Positions 43,854-51,423 of a stretch of DNA of 51,478 nucleotides are shown one piece after another. How positions within the stretch are numbered: the stretch's first letter is position 1; each line of letters starts with the position of its first letter. This stretch comes from CAUYUA01 sp963575675. Lineage in GTDB: Bacteria; Pseudomonadota; Alphaproteobacteria; Azospirillales; Azospirillaceae. The notes under the pieces are model-generated. The model searched no databases. It saw only the letters and a program-made list of their open reading frames with translations, and was not told where the DNA came from. Both the position numbers and the translations under genes were made by a program. The stretch covers positions 1-51,478 of the forward strand of contig CAUYUA010000166.1 of assembly GCA_963575675.1 (NCBI GenBank), in the 5' to 3' direction.

Positions 43854-44073
43854 AGACTGGGCGTCTCTATTTTGGCGGTTTTGTTCGAGAGAGACGGACA
43901 AGAGGGCGCTGCGGTTTTTCGGGGCGATGGCGACGTGTTTTTAAGATCAAACCTTTCAAGGTTGAATATCGAGTTGTGTCTTGAAACGTCGTTTAATTGC
44001 TGTCTGTTGGGGCGCGGCGTCAAATGAATAGTTTAGGGTGCGAAGTTTCACGCCAAAAAAGGCAAAGAATACA

Positions 44074-45129
44074 ATGAGCGGCGAGAGTGAGTTGCCTCAG
44101 CCCCAAGCGTCGGCGCGAAGCGTGACCGTTGACCAAGTGCGGGCTTTTTTACGAGATCATCCGGATTTCTTGGCGCGCAATCCTGATATGGTGCCTCATC
44201 TCTTGCCGCCGAGCTTTGATCGTGGGCAGGGCGTGGTCGACTTTCAGTATTTTATGGTTCAGCGTCTGCGCGGCGAAGTCGGATGGCTCTATGACCAGCA
44301 GCGTGAATTGATTGAAACTTCGCGCGCCAACTTGCATAACCAAAATCGTGTTCACGCCGCTGTCGTGGCGTTGCTCGATGCGTTGGGGCTGGAGCGTTTT
44401 ATCCAGACTCTAACGGTGGACGTTGCGGGATTGTTGGGGCTCGACGTTATCTCTTTGGCGATTGAAACTCCAAACCCGGACGATGCCGAGCGGTTGATCG
44501 AGGGCTTGGTTTGGGTCAAGTCAGGAACGGTCGAAGATTGGTTGGGGCGACGTGATGTCGTGCTGGCCGGAGATGTTTCCGGCGACTCTGTAATTTTCGG
44601 CTCCGGTTCCGGATTGGTGCGCTCTTACCTCTTGGGGCGGGTGACGTTTGATCCGGCGGGCGCCTCCTGCGCCGCCGGCGTGCTGGAAGACAAATCGTCT
44701 CTGGCGGGGTTTGGATCGGTGGGGTTGTTGGCGTTTGGCAGCCGTGATCCTGAAATGTTTTATAACGGCCAAGGAACCGAACTGGCCTGTTTTTTAATCC
44801 ATGTGGTCGAGCGTTGCTTGCGGCGTTGCATTGTGGGAGAAAGTCGCTTGGAAAGCTCTTTCTTGAAAATTGTTGCTTCCTCAGATCGAGAGGAGAGGGA
44901 AGAACGCGCGGCGCAAGAGCCGCTTGAACCGTCTTCAACGGCGGACGTTGAGGCGCCGGTCATTGGCGAGGCGGGGGCTGCGATTGTTAATGAGGCCGCA
45001 GTTGTCGATGCGCCCGTAGTCGATGCGCCCGTAGTTGTCGACGAGGCCGCAGTTGTCGACGAGGCCGCAGTTGAGGTGGAAGTGGATCAAACGGCGCCGG
45101 AAAATCAGAACGAAGCTTTGGATGGTTAG
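44074..45129 (+). CDS. DUF484 family protein
   Basis: 351 residues from ATG 44074 (MSGESELP); a 12-codon upstream extension is possible. DUF484 features include VRAFLRDHPDFLARNPDMV near the N-terminus and VVDFQYFMVQRLRGEVGWL, a coiled-coil, then a GAF-like domain (LLGLDVISLAIE, SVGLLAFGSRDPEMFYNGQG, TELACFLIHVVERCLRR). Function is unknown; it is often linked to xerC and cell-division or wall genes. Residues about 290-345 are a low-complexity Ala/Val/Asp/Glu tail (DAPVVDAPVVVDEAAVVDEA) built of 15- and 18-bp tandem repeats at about 45001-45080. The xerC gene usually downstream is replaced here by a tRNA and an accessory region. Confidence 0.88.
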   Translation: MSGESELPQPQASARSVTVDQVRAFLRDHPDFLARNPDMVPHLLPPSFDRGQGVVDFQYFMVQRLRGEVGWLYDQQRELIETSRANLHNQNRVHAAVVALLDALGLERFIQTLTVDVAGLLGLDVISLAIETPNPDDAERLIEGLVWVKSGTVEDWLGRRDVVLAGDVSGDSVIFGSGSGLVRSYLLGRVTFDPAGASCAAGVLEDKSSLAGFGSVGLLAFGSRDPEMFYNGQGTELACFLIHVVERCLRRCIVGESRLESSFLKIVASSDREEREERAAQEPLEPSSTADVEAPVIGEAGAAIVNEAAVVDAPVVDAPVVVDEAAVVDEAAVEVEVDQTAPENQNEALDG

Positions 45130-45297
45130 GACTTGCTTTTTTGTGTATGGCTTATGAGGAAGGAGCGAGAGGGGAAAAATGCACGGAATGGCGATAAAAC
45201 TGTTTTCTTTTTTGTCATTCTGCGTTAGGGTTCTTCCTGTTGCAGGCGGGTGTTGAGGCCCTTGAGGGTTTTCCCTGCGCTCAGATGTATATTTTTA

Positions 45298-45374
45298 GGA
45301 CCCGTAGCTCAGCTGGATAGAGTGCTGCCCTCCGAAGGCAGAGGTCGTGGGTTCGAATCCCGCCGGGTCCGCCA
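45298..45374 (+). tRNA. tRNA-Arg (anticodon CCG)
   Basis: 77 bases with encoded CCA. Acceptor GGACCCG pairs with CGGGTCC; anticodon stem CTGCC/GGCAG with loop CTCCGAA gives anticodon CCG. T-arm GTTCGAATCC. It borders an accessory region on its 3' side, so it is a probable integration site (the usual target is the tRNA 3' end). Confidence 0.97.
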
Positions 45375-45846
45375 ACCTTTTTAGGTATCAGTTTGAAATT
45401 CCTGTATCTTTTTCTTTGTCAAATCTCTCAACCAACAAGCTGACCAACAAGTTGGCGGCGGCTAGGGAAAAACAACGGCGAACAATCGTGTCGCCCTATA
45501 TCCAAAGAGCATCTTTTTCGGCGTCGTTGAGCTTTTCAAAAAGAGCACAGCCGGAGGGTTTGATCCATAAGACAACCTATCCCACGATATCCCGACATAT
45601 CCCGCGATATCCCGGTGAATTTTCTTTTCAGCCCTCTTTAAACGCCCTTTAAACATAGAGCGCCCCTCGTTTTTCGTTTCAATGATCATATAGTGAAGTG
45701 TTCGGCCATGATTTCCGGCAACGCTTGCGGGATACCTCCAAAATTGGTGGGAACTGTGGGAATGATGGGAACTGCGTTGTTCCGGCGTCGTTTTTCCTGT
45801 TCCCATTCCGAATTCGAGTGTGGGAATGATGGGAACGGCGGCGCGC
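45375..45846. other. Spacer between tRNA-Arg and the DUF927 gene (putative att and repeat region)
   Basis: About 470 bases without a recognisable gene. It contains the four-unit 10-bp repeat (45578-45617) and two identical copies of GTGGGAATGATGGGAAC (45756-45772 and 45820-45836), the second next to the stop of the DUF927 gene. An integrase would be expected here or at the far end; none is seen. Confidence 0.5.
45578..45617. repeat. Four 10-bp iteron-like direct repeats
   Basis: TATCCCACGA, TATCCCGACA, TATCCCGCGA and TATCCCGGTG follow each other exactly every 10 bases (one helix turn). This is a form expected for cooperative binding of a replication initiator, integrase or excisionase. The sites sit about 200 bases downstream of the tRNA-Arg. 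Confidence 0.75.
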
Positions 45847-48303
45847 TCAATCTCCATCGTCGGCCCCCATGACGGCGGACGTAAGCAGATACACCCAAGC
45901 GGGTCCAACGCCCGGCAATCGTTCTTTCTTGGTGAGGCGTTTACGGTCATTGCCTGTGCGCAGAAAGCCCGCGTCTCGGCAGGCGCGAGCGACCTCAACG
46001 GCGTCCAGCCCTTTGCAAACCTCGTTTTTCCATGCCAGCGGAAACACCAAATATTCCCACCGTTTCCGTTCGTCCTTTCGCCGAAAACCGACGCAGTTGG
46101 ACGAATCCTTTCCGGCCTCCGGTTGCCCGCAGTCTTCATAGGTCAGGGTGAAGCGGCTCGCGCCATGCGCCTCGATGAACGCTCGCACCTGAGCAATTCC
46201 GACTTCCGTTTCCTGTGCGCCGATCCCGCCGCGACGGTCAAGCCACGCCTGAAAACAGACGGCGGCGGCGTTTTCGACTTCCCCCTCCGGCCAAGGCAAC
46301 AGACCGGCGGAACGAGCCAAGCATCCGGAGGCGGTGACCAAGGCAAAACGAGACGCCACGCGGCTCACCTGTCCATCCGCGCCGTCGGGAAGATGCGCTT
46401 CCAACCATTTCCGCATCGTTTCCTTCAATGCGTCGGCCAAACGAGGCGGATCCTTGGTGATGAAATCCAGAAACCGCCGCATGATGGCCCCTCTTTGCTG
46501 TTCGCAGGCCGCGCGCAAGTGGCGGGAAAGCGCATCCCCTCCGGCAAAGCCATTCAGAACGTCGAACAGCTTGAACCCCCGTCCGGCGTCGGCGGGAATT
46601 TCAATCATGCGCACGGATTGCCCGGCTTTGCCTTTTTTACCAGCCTCGGCCATCTTCTCCGACAATCCCATTTCGCCGGTAGACAGGAACACCAAGCGCC
46701 AAGATGCGGCGGCTTTCATGGTGGCGTCCTTGCGCATCCGGCCTTTGCCTTGCCCGTTTCCCAGCATATAGGCCATGGCGTCGGCGGCGCGTCCGTCCAC
46801 TTGAGACAGTTCGTCCAACAACAGAAGCCCATCGTTGGCGGCGCGAGCCAAGCCTTCGCCTCCGTTGTCGGTCAGCCGCCATGTGTTGATCGGGCATCCC
46901 CAGACACTCGACGCCACCCGAAGCGCCGTGGTCTTGCCGCTGGACGATCCTCCGAAGAAGTGAAAGCCGAAGCTGTCTTCTCCCACCAAGTGAATCATCG
47001 GTCCGGCCAGGGCGGCGCAGATCGCCAGGACAAGGCGGGAATTGCCGGAGGCGGGAATGGCGATTTCACGCTTCCAGTCCTCAAGACTGCCCTCGTTGTC
47101 GAAGTCGGAAATCGTTCCTTGCGTTTGCAAGGTCAGAAGCTCCCCTCCGGCGTCGCCATAAATGCAGCTTGGAGAGACATAAGCCATGCCGTGCCACCCC
47201 AAGATATCGACGCAACGAGCGCGGGCGTCGGTCTTGACCGACAGCAGATATTCCGTCAGCCGGTTTCTCGCCGACTGCGACGGAGCGATGTACAGGCCGC
47301 CGCTCATCAAGCGAGCGCGCATTTCCGTGGCGTCTCCGGCCAACATGGCGCGGGGAATCGCCCATTGATGCTCGCGCCCATCGTTGTCTCGCCAACGGAT
47401 CAGCGCGCCCCAGCTCTCGCCGCATCCGTCGCGAGTCTCGGCCAGCACCTCAAGGGGCCCGGCGACCTTGAGCGACGGTTTTTCCGGATCGTCCGGCGTC
47501 CACCACAGCCCGTCTTTCTTCATGCGGAAGGATGAAATATCCTTGGTCGCGTCCTTAGCCTTGGTCGCGTCCTTAGCCTTGGCCGGGGCCGCCGCACTGT
47601 GAACAACCGGCTTGGCCTCGCGCAACAGCCGAGTCAGATCATCGGCGGTCGTTCCCACCGGCGGGGCGTCGGCCAAATCCCACTTGGGCGGGAAGTCATT
47701 GGGAACCTCCACCACGGCGACCCGCGCGGCTCCTGCGGCCAACGCCAGCCGAGCCACAGCGTCGGCATAGGCCCGGCCTTCCTCGTCATGATCGGGCCAG
47801 ATCGTCACGTCGCGTCCAGCCAAGGCGAACCAATCGGCCTTGTCGGCCGACTTGGCCCCGTTTGGGCTGGTGATGGCGACGACGTCAGGAAACAAGCTGG
47901 CGGCTGCGTCGGCGGCTTTCTCGCCTTCCGTCACCAACACCGGCAAGTCGGCGTGGCGAGCCAGTGCGTCCAGGCGATAGAGCGGGCGCGGCGTCGGCAT
48001 TCCCCGCCATCGCCATTCCTGTTTGCCGGAGGCGCTCCGGCAAAAGGTCAAGGGCAAAATCGCCTTACCGCCATCCGTGAGATCGAAGCGGCAGACCATC
48101 CCCAACAGCGTTCCCACCGCGTCTCGGTAAACCCACCGCTTGGATGGTTTGCCGTGACGATGGCGCGGCGGATCGCGGGGAGCGTCGTTGGGAACCGGCA
48201 GAATAGGCGTCCAGACCTCATCGGTTTTCGCGGACGGGCGGACGACGACGCGCTCCGTCGTGGTCAACGGCCGAAAACGGGCTCCATAAGGCAAATCATC
48301 CAT
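45847..48303 (-). CDS. TOPRIM-DUF927 primase/helicase-like protein of a mobile element
   Basis: 818 residues from ATG 48303. The N-terminal part (about 1-105) is a primase-like region. A TOPRIM domain (about 125-215) has the LVTEGEKAADAAASL Glu motif and IWPDHDEEGRAYADAVA Asp motif. A linker carries KAKDATKAKDATK (18-bp tandem duplication at 47541-47576). A DUF927 ATPase domain (about 300-560) has FFGGSSSGKTTALRVASSVW (Walker A) and LLLLDELSQVDGR (Walker B). Such proteins replicate prophages, PICIs and integrative elements. It overlaps the stop of the upstream small gene by eight bases, so their translation is coupled. Confidence 0.92.
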   Translation of the reverse strand: MDDLPYGARFRPLTTTERVVVRPSAKTDEVWTPILPVPNDAPRDPPRHRHGKPSKRWVYRDAVGTLLGMVCRFDLTDGGKAILPLTFCRSASGKQEWRWRGMPTPRPLYRLDALARHADLPVLVTEGEKAADAAASLFPDVVAITSPNGAKSADKADWFALAGRDVTIWPDHDEEGRAYADAVARLALAAGAARVAVVEVPNDFPPKWDLADAPPVGTTADDLTRLLREAKPVVHSAAAPAKAKDATKAKDATKDISSFRMKKDGLWWTPDDPEKPSLKVAGPLEVLAETRDGCGESWGALIRWRDNDGREHQWAIPRAMLAGDATEMRARLMSGGLYIAPSQSARNRLTEYLLSVKTDARARCVDILGWHGMAYVSPSCIYGDAGGELLTLQTQGTISDFDNEGSLEDWKREIAIPASGNSRLVLAICAALAGPMIHLVGEDSFGFHFFGGSSSGKTTALRVASSVWGCPINTWRLTDNGGEGLARAANDGLLLLDELSQVDGRAADAMAYMLGNGQGKGRMRKDATMKAAASWRLVFLSTGEMGLSEKMAEAGKKGKAGQSVRMIEIPADAGRGFKLFDVLNGFAGGDALSRHLRAACEQQRGAIMRRFLDFITKDPPRLADALKETMRKWLEAHLPDGADGQVSRVASRFALVTASGCLARSAGLLPWPEGEVENAAAVCFQAWLDRRGGIGAQETEVGIAQVRAFIEAHGASRFTLTYEDCGQPEAGKDSSNCVGFRRKDERKRWEYLVFPLAWKNEVCKGLDAVEVARACRDAGFLRTGNDRKRLTKKERLPGVGPAWVYLLTSAVMGADDGD

Positions 48304-48595
48304 GATTCACTCCCAGCATATGAGCCAATCCCCGAGCCGCTTCGGCTTGTCCCAGTTCGGCCAAATAGGCCACCAGAGAAATCACGTCTCCGCCTCGGTC
48401 GCCGCTGGCGAAATCGGCCCATTTGCCGGTGCGAATGTTGATCTTGAACGATCCAGGCCGGTTGTCGGCGCGGCGCGGATTAAGGCCCGTCCACTCGTTG
48501 CCTCGGATGATTCCGCCAGGGGCGAAGCGGTCCAGAATAGCCGGAAGCGCATCAAGAGCGGCAGCGTTGATCCGGTAGAAATCAAGGTTGTTCAT
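48296..48595 (-). CDS. Small primase-associated protein of the mobile element
   Basis: 99 residues from ATG 48595, whose ATGA overlaps the stop of the preceding gene. Motifs WTGLNPRRADNRPGSFKINI and TGKWADFASGDRGGDVISLV match the N-terminal primase-like module that usually precedes TOPRIM in phage primases, although no complete zinc-binding Cys set is present. Its 3' end overlaps the DUF927 gene by eight bases. The two probably form one functional primase-helicase split over two polypeptides. Confidence 0.8.
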   Translation of the reverse strand: MNNLDFYRINAAALDALPAILDRFAPGGIIRGNEWTGLNPRRADNRPGSFKINIRTGKWADFASGDRGGDVISLVAYLAELGQAEAARGLAHMLGVNHG

Positions 48596-48972
48596 GGCTG
48601 GTCCTCCACAGCGCGGAGAGTCCACAATCTTCTCTCGCCATGATTCATAGAAGGCGGCGGCTGGCGAACGCGGCGACGGCGAACGATGCGTTCCGGTGGA
48701 AAAGGCAAGACATCCGCAGGCTTGATCGGTTTGAAGGCCTCGGCCAAGTCTTCGGAGAGTTTCAGTAATCCTTCAAGAAAGCCCCGCGTCTTCGGATCAT
48801 TCAGAGCCGAAGCGATTGCCTCCATGTGAGCGCGGAGTTGCTCGGCCGGGTCGTCCTTGTCGCCCTTTTTCCTGCGGCGTTTTTTTGGGGGGGAAGAGCA
48901 TGTGACGGAGTCCCTTTGAGCGGGCAAAGCGTCATTGCTCGCGCCGTCGTCCATGGCTGCGCTCCTGGTCAT
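48592..48972 (-). CDS. Small charged protein of unknown function (mobile element)
   Basis: 126 residues, start ATG 48972. A Lys/Arg-rich stretch (PPKKRRRKKGDKDDP) is followed by helical sequence (RAHMEAIASALNDPKTRGFL, LLKLSEDLAEAFKP) and a basic C-terminus. The stop overlaps the next start as ATGA. It lies in a tightly spaced set alpA - small ORF - this gene - primase module - DUF927, so a DNA-binding or accessory replication role is plausible but not shown. Confidence 0.65.
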   Translation of the reverse strand: MTRSAAMDDGASNDALPAQRDSVTCSSPPKKRRRKKGDKDDPAEQLRAHMEAIASALNDPKTRGFLEGLLKLSEDLAEAFKPIKPADVLPFPPERIVRRRRVRQPPPSMNHGERRLWTLRAVEDQP

Positions 48973-48999
48973 GAGACAAGCGGGAAGGCAGAGCGCTTT

Positions 49000-49314
49000 T
49001 CAGGCGCAAGCAGCCTTCCAGGGCTGAGAAACGCGACTACGGAGGCGCGCCCGCATGGTTTTAGGCGCGCGCAAACGTGCGCCCTGGACATGTCCAAGCG
49101 GACCCTGGAAGATAATCGGAAATTTTACGCCGTCTCTCGGGTCACGGAAACAACCGCCGTAGTTGCATTCGTCACATAGAGGTTTCTCAGGCCCGTTCTG
49201 CGACGTGGTGAGCTTTTCAGCCCCGCCAACAATAGTGCATCGTTCTATTCGCTGCGTCAATGGCGAAGCCAATTGCGAAGCGCGATCGCCCAGGGCTTTT
49301 GTTTTCCGGGCCAT
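49000..49314 (-). CDS. Possible small Cys-containing protein downstream of the alpA-like gene
   Basis: 104 codons from ATG 49314, three bases after the alpA-like stop and 27 bases before the next gene start. The central part reads CDECNYGGCFRDPRDGVKFP, with three Cys in C-x2-C-x4-C spacing; the rest is basic. Position and spacing support a real gene; the sequence is not recognised. Confidence 0.45.
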   Translation of the reverse strand: MARKTKALGDRASQLASPLTQRIERCTIVGGAEKLTTSQNGPEKPLCDECNYGGCFRDPRDGVKFPIIFQGPLGHVQGARLRAPKTMRARLRSRVSQPWKAACA

Positions 49315-49317
49315 GAA

Positions 49318-49545
49318 TCAAGCCGCTCCGCCAGACAGCCGAGCAAGCCACGCGGCCGGTTCCGTGGCGAGCACCAGCGTCTTGGAGCCCGCCTTGATGA
49401 TCTTGATCCGTCCAGCCTTGACCTCTGAATAGAACTTGGTCCGGCTGATGCTGACGGCCACCAGAAATTCCTTCACGGTGATGGCCACCTTCGTAGAGAC
49501 GCCTTCTTTGCCGGAGACGGACGCGGAGACGATTTCGGGTTTCAT
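49318..49545 (-). CDS. AlpA/excisionase-type helix-turn-helix regulator
   Basis: 75 residues from ATG 49545, with GTGAGGAAAG upstream. The core KVAITVKEFLVAVSISRTKF, YSEVKAGRIKIIKAGSKTL and VLATEPAAWLARL is the MerR-like HTH of excisionase/AlpA-type proteins, which in integrative elements promotes excision or controls early genes. It is the first gene of the minus-strand element operon. The start codon region is also present in two upstream tandem copies (repeat feature 49523-49930). A 55-base segment (49363-49417) recurs inverted at 51424-51478. Confidence 0.85.
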   Translation of the reverse strand: MKPEIVSASVSGKEGVSTKVAITVKEFLVAVSISRTKFYSEVKAGRIKIIKAGSKTLVLATEPAAWLARLSGGAA

Positions 49546-49930
49546 TCTTTCCTCACTGTGTTTGCCGATGAACAGCCGCGACATGCGGTGAGCAAGGATG
49601 TTTATAAAAGAGCGTCGAGGCGCTCGGTAAGGCGGAACATGATCCGTCTTGACATCTGAGTTTTAGGCTGATGCGGAGACGATTTCGGGCTTCATCTTCC
49701 CTCTCGTTGCGCTTGCCGATGAACAGCCGCGACATGCGGTGAACAAGGATATTTATGAAGAAGCATCCTGGCGTTTGAAAAGACTGAACTGTTCCGTCTT
49801 GACATCCCAATTTTAGGCTGATGCGGAGACGATTTCGGGCTTCATCTTCCCTCTCGTTGCGCTTGCCGATGAACAACCACGACATGCGGTGAACAAGGAT
49901 GTTTATGAAGAAGCATCCAGGCGTTTGGGA
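49523..49930. repeat. Three 150-bp tandem units containing the alpA leader
   Basis: Units begin GCGGAGACGATTTCGGG at 49523, 49673 and 49823, exactly 150 bases apart. Units 2 and 3 are closely alike; unit 1 is the functional copy that includes the alpA start and is more diverged; unit 3 is cut short near 49930. On the minus strand units 2 and 3 each contain a GAGGGAAG ribosome site, ATG, and a ten-codon frame MKPEIVSASA with TAA, copying the first nine residues of the alpA protein and then stopping. Confidence 0.88.
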
Positions 49931-50009
49931 AGGGTGGCGCGGGTGGCGCCATTGAAGGCGACAGGAGGGCCTTTTCAACCTCTTGAGGCGAATAAGACGG
50001 CGCAAACCA

Positions 50010-50052
50010 CAATATATTGAAGGTCACATGGGTGACGCCCTCCAATATATTG
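50010..50052. promoter_or_regulatory. Operator-like symmetrical site
   Basis: Two copies of the self-complementary decamer CAATATATTG (50010-50019 and 50043-50052) flank an inner GTCAC / GTGAC inverted pair (50023-50027 and 50032-50036). This symmetry is typical of regulator binding sites. It lies between the alpA repeat array and the plus-strand primase-like gene, where divergent early promoters would be expected. Confidence 0.55.
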
Positions 50053-50271
50053 ATTTCAGCCGAACGACACATTCATTCAAAACCAATGGATGGGCGTTTC
50101 CGCTGTTCCCACTCAAAATGCAGTTCTCGCTCATCCGTTAAGGAGGCTCAGACCTCCAATCGGATTGAGGACGCTCAGACGAGCATCGATGAAGCTCTGA
50201 TGTCTGAAGATCAGATACTTCCAGAAAAACGCGCAGCGACTTTATCAAATTGGGTGTTTTAGGGGGATTTA

Positions 50272-50688
50272 TTGATCGGAGAGCCGGGCGACAACGTGTT
50301 TGTGACGCCGCTGGATCACCACGCCTACTACGTCCTCGTGGACGACCTGCGGATCGGCGACGACGAGCTGCTGGCGCGCTATGACGCCTGCCTCATCCAA
50401 CAGACCTCATGGTCATCCAGGCAGGCCGTCGTCAAGGTCACTCGCGACCTTGACCGGAAGGCCCTCATTCAGCGTTTCAACGTCATCAACAGGGAGATCG
50501 GTGACCCGGTTATCACCGGCTTGCGCCATCCGTTCCGGTTGGCGGGTTTTCGGAACATGAAGCCCAAGTACCTCCGAGACGATGGCCTCAGACCATTTGT
50601 TCGGCCGACGCACATGGCCAACCGCTACTGTCCTAAGCTTGCCGAGGAGGTACGCTCCATTCAACCGCAGCGCGCTCTCACGCCGTAG
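50272..50688 (+). CDS. RepB-primase-like protein, probably truncated
   Basis: 138 residues from TTG 50272 with an AGGGGG sequence upstream; an in-frame stop lies four codons before it. YYVLVDDLRIGDDELLARYD, IQQTSWSSRQAVVKV and HPFRLAGFRNMKPKY resemble the core of the RepB-type plasmid/element primase domain (usual pattern LDDL, TSPGNYQAW, RLPGFTNRKP). The second motif is altered. The N-terminal strand and the C-terminal part of the family are missing, so this may be a decayed remnant. Confidence 0.6.
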   Translation: MIGEPGDNVFVTPLDHHAYYVLVDDLRIGDDELLARYDACLIQQTSWSSRQAVVKVTRDLDRKALIQRFNVINREIGDPVITGLRHPFRLAGFRNMKPKYLRDDGLRPFVRPTHMANRYCPKLAEEVRSIQPQRALTP

Positions 50689-50710
50689 GCGAAACGCGTC
50701 AGTTCCTTCT

Positions 50711-50992
50711 TCAGGCGCCTTTGACAAGGCTTGTGAAATCAGACCAGTTTTCAACTTTGAAGGCGCGGATGTCTCGAACAGATGAAGGAAACCACGACAA
50801 CGCCCGCAGCGCCATGATGGCAGCAAATAGATTAGCCATGTCATCGTTGGGGGTCGTGTATAGACTACCCTGCACTCTCGTGAAATTGAATTGCGCCAAC
50901 GTGCTGGCGATATCTGTATATGCCTGAGAAACTCCCTTGGAATGGTTCGCGGCTGTATCGGCCACAACCAAGTCAAAGCCGATGGCAAACAT
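50711..50992 (-). CDS. vapD: VapD-family (Cas2-like fold) endoribonuclease
   Basis: 93 residues from ATG 50992, which overlaps the stop of the partner gene by one base (TGATG) with AAGGAG just before. MFAIGFDLVVADTAANHSKG, VSQAYTDIASTLAQFNFTRV, QGSLYTTPNDDMANLF and ALSWFPSSVRDIRAFKVENW follow the VapD pattern, a small ferredoxin-like RNase related to Cas2 and usually carried by mobile elements as part of a toxin-antitoxin-like pair. Catalytic Asp near position 8 (FDLVVAD) is present. Converges with the primase fragment gene 23 bases away. Confidence 0.88.
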   Translation of the reverse strand: MFAIGFDLVVADTAANHSKGVSQAYTDIASTLAQFNFTRVQGSLYTTPNDDMANLFAAIMALRALSWFPSSVRDIRAFKVENWSDFTSLVKGA

Positions 50993-51279
50993 CACCGCTC
51001 CTTCGGGTCATCCATGATATCAGTCAGCTTGTATGCGATTTCTTCGCCGGTTTCGACCACGCGGACGCGCATGAGGCTGTCTCCGTCCGGAAGGTCTTTC
51101 TCCTTTCCCAGGATTTCGTAGACCGGGCCGACTAAACCAAAACGCCGCCACCGTCCGGCACGTTCGTGTTCCAGTTGCATGTTCGCCTCCTCGATGGCGC
51201 GTATGATGCGCGCTGTTTGATCCGCCTTCAAGCCCGTCTGTCGCTTTTTCGCCTGAGTGGCGGAGCGGAGCTTGACCAA
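50992..51279 (-). CDS. Small partner protein of VapD (possible antitoxin)
   Basis: 95 residues if read from TTG 51279; ATG 51180 (MQLEHERAGRW) is an alternative. A basic helical N-terminus is followed by WRRFGLVGPVYEILGKEKDL and RVRVVETGEEIAYKLTDIMD. Its stop overlaps the VapD start, the normal arrangement for an antitoxin upstream of its toxin. Not a known antitoxin fold by eye. The 5' end may have been altered by the nearby palindrome at 51326-51384. Confidence 0.7.
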   Translation of the reverse strand: MVKLRSATQAKKRQTGLKADQTARIIRAIEEANMQLEHERAGRWRRFGLVGPVYEILGKEKDLPDGDSLMRVRVVETGEEIAYKLTDIMDDPKER

Positions 51280-51325
51280 CTCCCCAAGGGGGAGGGGCTA
51301 GCCGAGCGGCAATGAGCGTGAGCGT

Positions 51326-51384
51326 TGAAGCGCCGCACTTGAATTTGCACTCTAAGCAGGTGCAAATTCAAGTGCGGCGCTTCA
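51326..51384. repeat. Perfect 25-bp inverted repeat
   Basis: Arms 51326-51350 and 51360-51384 are exact inverted repeats (start TGAAGCGCCGCACTTGAATT) around the 9-base loop TCTAAGCAG, followed by GTTGTTTTT. It could be a very strong terminator, or the end of a mobile element. It separates the VapD pair from the inverted alpA fragment. Confidence 0.85.
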
Positions 51385-51423
51385 GTTGTTTTTGTCGGCG
51401 GATGAACGGGCTGCGGCGGTCAT

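Noticed and set aside
45820..47535. 571-codon plus-strand open frame opposite the DUF927 gene
   Set aside because: Antisense to a well-supported primase/helicase with clear Walker motifs; the plus frame has no domain and is rich in Arg/Pro/Gly from GC-rich codons.
47599..48441. 280-codon plus-strand open frame opposite the TOPRIM region
   Set aside because: Same reason: complementary to the TOPRIM-coding frame, without a ribosome site or known motif.
49523..49930. CRISPR array
   Set aside because: The units are 150 bases, directly adjoining with no unique spacers, and contain coding-like leader sequence; no cas genes are present. VapD only shares a fold with Cas2.
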